Origin: UBA1723 sp045641065
Lineage (GTDB): Bacteria; Bacteroidota; Bacteroidia; Bacteroidales; Paludibacteraceae
Reading direction: 5' to 3'
Length of the DNA stretch: 44,849 bases
Assembly (NCBI GenBank): GCA_045641065.1
Contig: JAZUGF010000036.1
Coordinates: forward strand, 1-44,849
A model generated the notes under the pieces. It ran no database searches. It saw nothing but the letters and a program-made list of their open reading frames with translations, and was not told the origin of the DNA. Both the position numbers and the translations under genes were made by a program. Positions 40,171 through 44,849 of the stretch are shown piece by piece; the first letter of the stretch is position 1; the number at the start of each line of letters is the position of its first letter.

Positions 40171-41100
40171 TTATTGCTCTACCAATGCTGTAGATAGATA
40201 TCTTTCGCCTGTATCTGGAAGAAGAGCGACAATTGTCTTGCCCTTGTTCTCAGGTAGTTTTGCCAACTGGATGGCTGTGTACAATGATGCTCCAGACGAG
40301 ATTCCTGCGAAGAAACCGTTTCTTCCTAGTCGTTGTGCTGTTGCGATAGCATCTTCGTTGCTGACAGTCTTGATCTCATCGATATAGTCTCTGTTGAAGT
40401 TCTTTGGCTCAAAACCAGCACCGATTCCCTGGATCTTGTGTGGACCAGGAGCGTTACCTGAAAGCACTGCACTTGCTGATGGTTCAACTGCAACAGCCTT
40501 AACCGATGACTTGTGTGACTTCAATCTCTTTGAAACACCACTGACTGTTCCACCTGTACCAACACCTGCTACGAAGATATCCACGTCGCCATCTGTATCT
40601 TTCCAGATCTCCTCTGCAGTTGTATTCTCGTGGATTGCTGGGTTGGCTGCGTTCTCAAACTGCAATGGCAAGAATGAACCTGGAGTCGACTCTACGATCT
40701 CCTTAGCCTTTGCAATTGCACCCTTCATTCCTTCGCTACCAGGAGTCAAAACAAGCTCTGCTCCGTAAGCCGCGATCAACTTTCTGCGTTCGACACTCAT
40801 TGTCTCTGGCATTACGATGATCACCTTATATCCTTTAACTGCACCTACCCATGCAAGACCGATACCTGTGTTACCACTTGTTGGCTCGACGATGATGCCT
40901 CCAGACTTAAGGATTCCGTCTTTCTCTGCCTGCTCAATCATGGCAAGTGCGATACGGTCTTTTACGCTTCCTCCTGGGTTGAATGCCTCAACCTTAACAA
41001 GTAGTTTTGCCTGAAGGTTCTCCTCCTTCTCAATATTGTGTAGTCTTACGATTGGTGTGCGACCGATAAGCTCGGCGAAGCTGTTATATATCTGTGCCAT
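40171..41100 (-). CDS. cysK: Cysteine synthase A
   Basis: PLP enzyme making L-cysteine from O-acetylserine and sulfide in the cytoplasm. 309 residues is standard. The PLP lysine is Lys47 in FNPGGSVKDRIA; the TSGNTGIGLA substrate loop and the GTGGTVSGVS phosphate-binding glycine loop are intact. No signal peptide. It lies on the same strand as the GNAT gene and O-acetylhomoserine sulfhydrylase, making a small sulfur-amino-acid neighbourhood, although a family B repeat separates it from GNAT and no promoter box was clear. Confidence 0.97.
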   Translation of the reverse strand: MAQIYNSFAELIGRTPIVRLHNIEKEENLQAKLLVKVEAFNPGGSVKDRIALAMIEQAEKDGILKSGGIIVEPTSGNTGIGLAWVGAVKGYKVIIVMPETMSVERRKLIAAYGAELVLTPGSEGMKGAIAKAKEIVESTPGSFLPLQFENAANPAIHENTTAEEIWKDTDGDVDIFVAGVGTGGTVSGVSKRLKSHKSSVKAVAVEPSASAVLSGNAPGPHKIQGIGAGFEPKNFNRDYIDEIKTVSNEDAIATAQRLGRNGFFAGISSGASLYTAIQLAKLPENKGKTIVALLPDTGERYLSTALVEQ

Positions 41101-41130
41101 AGTCTTTGTAGTAATTAAATAATTAATTTA

Positions 41131-41197
41131 TGCCGCTCGCCCTACGGGCTCGCGGTGAGGGATGGGGCAAGGGCAGAATGCCCTTTGCAATCCTCAA
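41131..41197 (+). repeat. Dispersed element, family B copy 3
   Basis: GCCGCTCGCCCTACGGGCTC, then GGGGCAAGGGCAGAATGCCC and TTTGCAATCCTCAATT; shares the core with copies at 16506, 32719 and (inverted) 35996. Confidence 0.85.
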
Positions 41198-41216
41198 TTA
41201 TTAACCAACTCAGTAT

Positions 41217-41684
41217 TTAGTTTAGTAGTTTCTCAAATTTGATGTTTACTCTTGTGTAGTGAGGAGTGAAATCCTTCACTTCGTTGAATCCGTACTTGTT
41301 GTAGAGGCCCATAGCGGCTTTCAAACGGGTGTTGGATTCCAAGATTAGTTTATTTATGTTGTTGTCCTTTGCGTAACTGAATATCGCTTCAAACAGTTGG
41401 TTAGCAACTCCTTTACCCTGTGCTGCTGGATCCACCGCTAGTTTGGAGATTTCATATTCCGTCTCTCCATGCTTTAATAATGCCACACAGCCAAGTACAT
41501 TCCCGTCTTCAATGGCGAAAAACAGATGTCCGCCTTTGTTGAGGATCTCTTTGTCAGGGTGAGTGAGAAGTTCAACCTCGAATGGCTCGATTGCATTTTC
41601 GTCGAAGAAGCGAGTGATCCAACCACGGTTGAGAGCTTCGAAATATTTCGTATACTGGGGTTTCCAATTTTCAATCTGTGCCAT
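41217..41684 (-). CDS. GNAT family N-acetyltransferase
   Basis: A 155-residue acetyl-CoA-dependent acetyltransferase. The acetyl-CoA loop is AAQGKGVANQLFEAI (R/Q-x-x-G-x-G/A), preceded by the YEISKLAVDP strand and followed by KLILESNTRLKAAMGLYNKYGFNEV, the motif B region typical of GNAT proteins. Substrate unknown. The ATG at 41684 is chosen over an in-frame TTG three codons upstream. It is on the same strand between O-acetylhomoserine sulfhydrylase and cysK. Confidence 0.88.
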   Translation of the reverse strand: MAQIENWKPQYTKYFEALNRGWITRFFDENAIEPFEVELLTHPDKEILNKGGHLFFAIEDGNVLGCVALLKHGETEYEISKLAVDPAAQGKGVANQLFEAIFSYAKDNNINKLILESNTRLKAAMGLYNKYGFNEVKDFTPHYTRVNIKFEKLLN

Positions 41685-41719
41685 AAGCTTCAATTTTTTT
41701 AATTAAACTGCTTGTGGTA

Positions 41720-41736
41720 ACGGGTTAATAACCCGT
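41720..41736. other. Short hairpin between sulfhydrylase and GNAT genes
   Basis: ACGGGTT / AACCCGT perfect 7-bp arms with a 3-base loop, 8 nt after the sulfhydrylase stop. There is no T-run, so it may mark a 3' end or attenuate readthrough into the GNAT gene. Confidence 0.5.
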
Positions 41737-41744
41737 CTCACGAA

Positions 41745-43034
41745 TTAGATTGCGTCGAATGCCTGCTTCAAATCGTCAAGGATATCGTCGATATGCTCAG
41801 TACCGATACTCAATCTGATTGTCGACGGAGTGATGTGCTGCTGAGCGGCCTCCTCTGGAGAAAGCTGAGAGTGAGTAGTTGTGAATGGGTGGATCACAAG
41901 GCTCTTCACGTCGGCTACATTAGCAAGTAGAGAGAAGATCTTCAATGAGTCGATGAATTTCCATGCAGCTTCCTGTCCGCCCTTGATCTCGAATGTGAAG
42001 ATCGACGCACCACCATTAGGGAAATATTTCTTGTAAAGAGCGTTATCTCTGTGGCTTGCAAGCGACGGGTGGTTAACCTTCTCCACCTTTGGATTCTTGC
42101 TTAGGAAATCTACCACCTTCAAGGCGTTCTCCACGTGGCGCTCAACTCTCAATGAAAGAGTCTCAAGACCCTGAAGAAGGATGAATGCGTTGAATGGTGA
42201 AAGTGTAGCACCTGTATCACGAAGGATCACCGCACGGATACGAGTCACGAATGCTGCTGCACCTGCGACGTCGGCAAACACTGCTCCGTGGTATGATGGG
42301 TCTGGCTTAGCAAGAGTAGGGAACTTGTCTGCGTTTGCCTTCCAGTCGAATTTTCCACCGTCTACGATAACACCACCAAGGGAAGAACCGTGACCGCCGA
42401 TAAACTTAGTAGCTGAGTGAACCACGATGTCAGCACCGTGCTCAAGTGGACGGATCAAGTAAGGAGTTCCGAATGTGTTATCAATGATAAGAGGAAGATT
42501 GTGCTTGTGAGCGATAGCCGCTACCTTTTCAATATCAAGCACATCGCTGTTTGGATTTCCAAGTGTCTCAGCGAAAATCACCTTTGTATTAGGCTTGATT
42601 GCCTTCTCAATAGCATCGTAGTCTGAGAAATCTACGATTGAATAATCAACACCCTGAGTTGTTAGAGTGTGAGTGATCAAGTTGTAAGAACCACCGTAGA
42701 TGTTGTCGGCAGCAACGATGTGATCACCGTTCTGAGCAATGTTCTGTAGAGCGTAAGTGATTGCTGCTGCACCAGATGCTACTGCAAGTCCGGCAACACC
42801 ACCCTCAAGAGCTGCAACACGGTCCTCAAAAACACCCTGAGTAGAGTTAGTCAAACGACCGTAGATGTTACCAGCGTCACGAAGACCGAAACGGTCAGCA
42901 GCGTGCTGAGAGTTGTTGAAAACGTAAGAAGTAGTCTGGTAAATAGGAACTGCGCGAGCTCCTGTTACTGGATCTGGGTTCTCCTGTCCTACATGAAGTT
43001 GTAGAGTCTCGAAATGAAGTTTTTTCTGTGCCAT
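41745..43034 (-). CDS. metY: O-acetylhomoserine sulfhydrylase (aminocarboxypropyltransferase)
   Basis: PLP enzyme of the Cys/Met-metabolism family that makes homocysteine from O-acetylhomoserine and sulfide, a direct-sulfhydrylation step to methionine. 429 residues. The PLP lysine is Lys210 in HSATKFIGGHGSS; other marks are TLQLHVGQ at the N-terminus, VPIYQTTSYVF, YGRLTNSTQ, AETLGNP and DNTFGTPYL. The ATG at 43034 (MAQKKLHFETLQ) fits homologues; a longer in-frame reading to 43223 is AT-rich and not conserved. Functions with cysK in sulfide use. A cystathionine gamma-synthase activity is the main alternative within the family. Confidence 0.93.
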   Translation of the reverse strand: MAQKKLHFETLQLHVGQENPDPVTGARAVPIYQTTSYVFNNSQHAADRFGLRDAGNIYGRLTNSTQGVFEDRVAALEGGVAGLAVASGAAAITYALQNIAQNGDHIVAADNIYGGSYNLITHTLTTQGVDYSIVDFSDYDAIEKAIKPNTKVIFAETLGNPNSDVLDIEKVAAIAHKHNLPLIIDNTFGTPYLIRPLEHGADIVVHSATKFIGGHGSSLGGVIVDGGKFDWKANADKFPTLAKPDPSYHGAVFADVAGAAAFVTRIRAVILRDTGATLSPFNAFILLQGLETLSLRVERHVENALKVVDFLSKNPKVEKVNHPSLASHRDNALYKKYFPNGGASIFTFEIKGGQEAAWKFIDSLKIFSLLANVADVKSLVIHPFTTTHSQLSPEEAAQQHITPSTIRLSIGTEHIDDILDDLKQAFDAI

Positions 43035-43092
43035 AATCTTTATCGTTTTATAGTTATTATCAATTGTTATTTGTTCTTGTCTTTTGACATTG

Positions 43093-43100
43093 CAAAGGTA
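43093..43100 (-). promoter_or_regulatory. -7 box of the sulfhydrylase promoter
   Basis: TACCTTTG on the minus strand (TAnnTTTG), 58 bp from the ATG. I looked for a SAM riboswitch in 43035-43235 and saw none. Confidence 0.6.
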
Positions 43101-43235
43101 TGGCGGTTTGAAAGATTGACTATGAAAAATTAAAAATAAAGTATAAAATTTCGGTTTAAGTTTGAAATGATAGAATATTGTTCTATAAAGATGGCTTTTT
43201 TGTACGGTTTGGAGAACGAGCATTTTGAGGCAAAT

Positions 43236-43267
43236 AAAAAAGCCGCAAACCCTTTCGGATTCGCGGC
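43236..43267 (-). terminator. Terminator of the 168-residue hypothetical gene
   Basis: GCCGCGAATCC / GGGTTTGCGGC imperfect stem with loop GAAA, followed by TTTTTTATTT on the minus strand. Confidence 0.8.
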
Positions 43268-43289
43268 ATTTGATTCTTGAAATTCCCCA

Positions 43290-43796
43290 TCACAACCACT
43301 CGTCGTCTTTCAATGGGGCTCCTAATTCATGGTATGGGAGCCACTTGCCATTTTTCTTATGATAAACAATCTCTGGAGACTTAAATGGGAAATCTTTTGC
43401 TGGTTTGCGAATTTCATAAATCTCATTTATATCTTCTTCTGGGACATATGCTTCATAGTATATATTATTTTTATCAAACTGATCACACTTTGGCGGTATT
43501 CCTGCTGCTCTTCCATCAGTAGTATTAAATGCAACCAAAATTTTTTGAGCATTCAGGTCGTATTCTATGACTCTTACTTTAAAGTCATGGAAAATGCCCA
43601 ATGTATTAATGACATTATAAGCAGAGTCAATCTCTTTCTGTTCAACATTTCGTTCAAAAATACCATCGCATTTTTCAAATCCGATTTCAGTTAATGAAGA
43701 ATCATAGCCAAAAATCTTATTCGTTTGTTCGACATACATAAACATCCTATTCCCGATTCTAACAATAGGACAACCTCCAGTACTAAATCTATTCAT
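43290..43796 (-). CDS. Hypothetical protein
   Basis: A 168-residue acidic protein that I do not recognise. No signal peptide or membrane segment is evident. It contains a short central strand-rich stretch (FKVRVIEYDLNAQKILVAF) and an aromatic C-terminal part (YHKKNGKWLPYHELGAPL). It lies 48 bp downstream of the broken Sel1-repeat gene on the same strand, so the two may be co-transcribed, and the pairing could be functional. Codon use is AT-rich compared with the metabolic genes to the left. Confidence 0.6.
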   Translation of the reverse strand: MNRFSTGGCPIVRIGNRMFMYVEQTNKIFGYDSSLTEIGFEKCDGIFERNVEQKEIDSAYNVINTLGIFHDFKVRVIEYDLNAQKILVAFNTTDGRAAGIPPKCDQFDKNNIYYEAYVPEEDINEIYEIRKPAKDFPFKSPEIVYHKKNGKWLPYHELGAPLKDDEWL

Positions 43797-43844
43797 ACTT
43801 AAATTGATTTAAGATGGTGTCAGCTTAAATGATTTTTCGTGACA

Positions 43845-44849
43845 TCATATAAGTTGCGTTTGCGGAATCATATCCACAAATTTATCCAGAATCTCAAACG
43901 CAAGACCGTCTTGAGCTGTCGGATATTCAGCCAACCATCCCAAGCGACCTTCACTATCCATATATAGTTTTCTAATATCTAACAACGTCATTACAGTGTC
44001 TTTATTTATATTTTCCTTCTGTAATTCTTCAGGAAGATCAAATCGTCTTTCAAGCTCATTATACGTTAGTTTATAATAGTCGAGTGTCCATCCTGGGATA
44101 TCTTTCCAAAATGTTTTACAATACTTTAAGTAATTCTTATAAGATTTTCTCATTACATCCTCGATAACTTTATCCTCATCATCGATTCGAATATCAAAAG
44201 GTAGTGTAAAAATCTTAGCACCAATTCTGACAACGACAATAGAAGACAATCCCATAAAGCTGTCGAAGAAGACTCCCATCTCTTTATCAATAACATGATT
44301 CTTTGTAGAGAATACTCTCAAAGATCCATCCTCCATGATGTATGGTCTATCTTCAGAAAGAAGGATATCGATATAACATCCATCCCATTCAGTATAACAT
44401 GTCCAGCCATAATTTCCTTCTCTGTCGATATAGAGAGTCTTTGGCAAGATTGTTTTCATAGCAACTGGGATTCCCAATTGCAATGTGTTGGAAGCAGCCT
44501 CCTCATCTCCCATGTAGATTGTCAGCATCATCTTGGAGAAATCCTTAAATATCTGATTTTTTTCTCTCCAAATAATCAGCGTATGCTTTCTGCTGGGCTG
44601 GAGTGATGCCTTCATCCACACCTCCTTCAAGCTCGATCTCAAGATTCTCTGGTTTGCCAAAGAATGAATTGACCTCCAGACCCTTCCATGTGTTCTTGCC
44701 GGCATAGACAAGTTCGCCGAAGTCGGCATCGTGGCACCTTGGTGCATCGGCAGGAATGACGAGTCCTTTTTCATACATATCATTCAGGGCTTCCTTCGCA
44801 TCTTCGTCACCTTGTTCTGCCGCTTTGGTGTACCACTCAATAGCTTTCT
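43845..44849 (-). pseudogene. Sel1-repeat protein interrupted by a frameshift, 5' end beyond the window
   Basis: From the right edge, one frame reads a Sel1-type repeat (KAIEWYTKAAEQGDEDAKEA then LNDMYEKG) and continues to ADYLERKKSDI-stop at 44545. A second frame picks up in the same place as REKNQIFKDFSKMMLTIYMG and runs to 43845. Dropping one base from the 7-base T-run at 44557-44563 (A-run on the coding strand) joins them as YLERKNQIFKDF without loss. The C-terminal part has two related motifs, YIDREGNYGWTCYTEWDG and YMDSEGRLGWLAEY, suggesting a duplicated domain of the DUF6985/DUF2262 sort, which is only a resemblance. Sel1 repeats mediate protein-protein contacts. It may be a pseudogene, an assembly error or slippage-controlled. 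Confidence 0.75.

Noticed and set aside
43035..43235. Possible SAM riboswitch upstream of the sulfhydrylase
   Set aside because: I looked for paired stems and a following terminator and saw only a -7 box and AT-rich sequence.

Overview
The window looks like a chromosomal segment of a gut- or rumen-type Bacteroidales (Prevotella/Bacteroides relatives). This rests on: TAnnTTTG-type -7 promoter boxes before many genes; secreted proteins ending in short type-IX-secretion-like C-terminal domains; housekeeping genes typical of the order (efp, tyrS, dapB, lepB, cysK, an O-acetylhomoserine sulfhydrylase); and FISUMP-like, DUF3791 and TIGR04076 family proteins. Species cannot be fixed by reading alone.

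Layout. 0.2-5.5 kb: a secreted SGNH/rhamnogalacturonan-acetylesterase-like enzyme and a divergent 1305-residue GH2 beta-galactosidase with CBM6. 5.6-11.4 kb: outer-membrane barrel protein, PrxQ peroxiredoxin with a TIGR04076 protein, efp divergent from tyrS, rmlB, and a membrane protein. 11.4-23.7 kb (minus strand): a beta-glucan/cellobiose locus with GH94 cellobiose phosphorylase, GH5 lipoprotein glucanase, two tandem GPH-family symporters, a lipoprotein, a secreted GH8 glucanase and a FISUMP-like protein. The logic is extracellular cutting (GH8, GH5), import of cellobiose-like sugars (GPH permeases) and cytoplasmic phosphorolysis (GH94). No SusC/SusD pair is present. 23.9-28.3 kb: HTH-less NtrC-type response regulator, DUF3108 protein, lepB and dapB. 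28.4-32.6 kb: two small DUF3791-type modules flank a large GH43-GH30-ricin-type hydrolase; one module ends in a 23-codon stub that looks like a dead DUF3990 gene. 33.0-36.6 kb: NapH/NapG-like membrane polyferredoxin, Tat-type ferredoxin/aldo-keto reductase and a DUF1893 protein. 36.7-39.9 kb: alpha/beta hydrolase and a 718-residue surface protein with internal repeats. 40.2-43.0 kb: cysK, a GNAT acetyltransferase and O-acetylhomoserine sulfhydrylase. 43.3-44.8 kb: a hypothetical protein and a Sel1-repeat protein broken by a one-base shift in a 7-base homopolymer and running off the window.

The most unusual content is between and inside genes. Several families of short dispersed palindromic repeats occupy the intergenic spaces. 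The largest, GTAGAGACGC...GCGTCTC, has ten copies, several starting 0-4 nt after a stop codon, and one copy lies in frame inside the polyferredoxin gene. Other families are a 70-100 bp GCTCGCCC element, a GGGGCAATCCC hairpin that supplies one gene's stop codon, a CTCCCGTGGA hairpin duplicated with the DUF3791 promoters, TTAGAGA heptads, and ATTTAGCATT motifs. No rRNA, tRNA, CRISPR array, transposase or prophage was seen.
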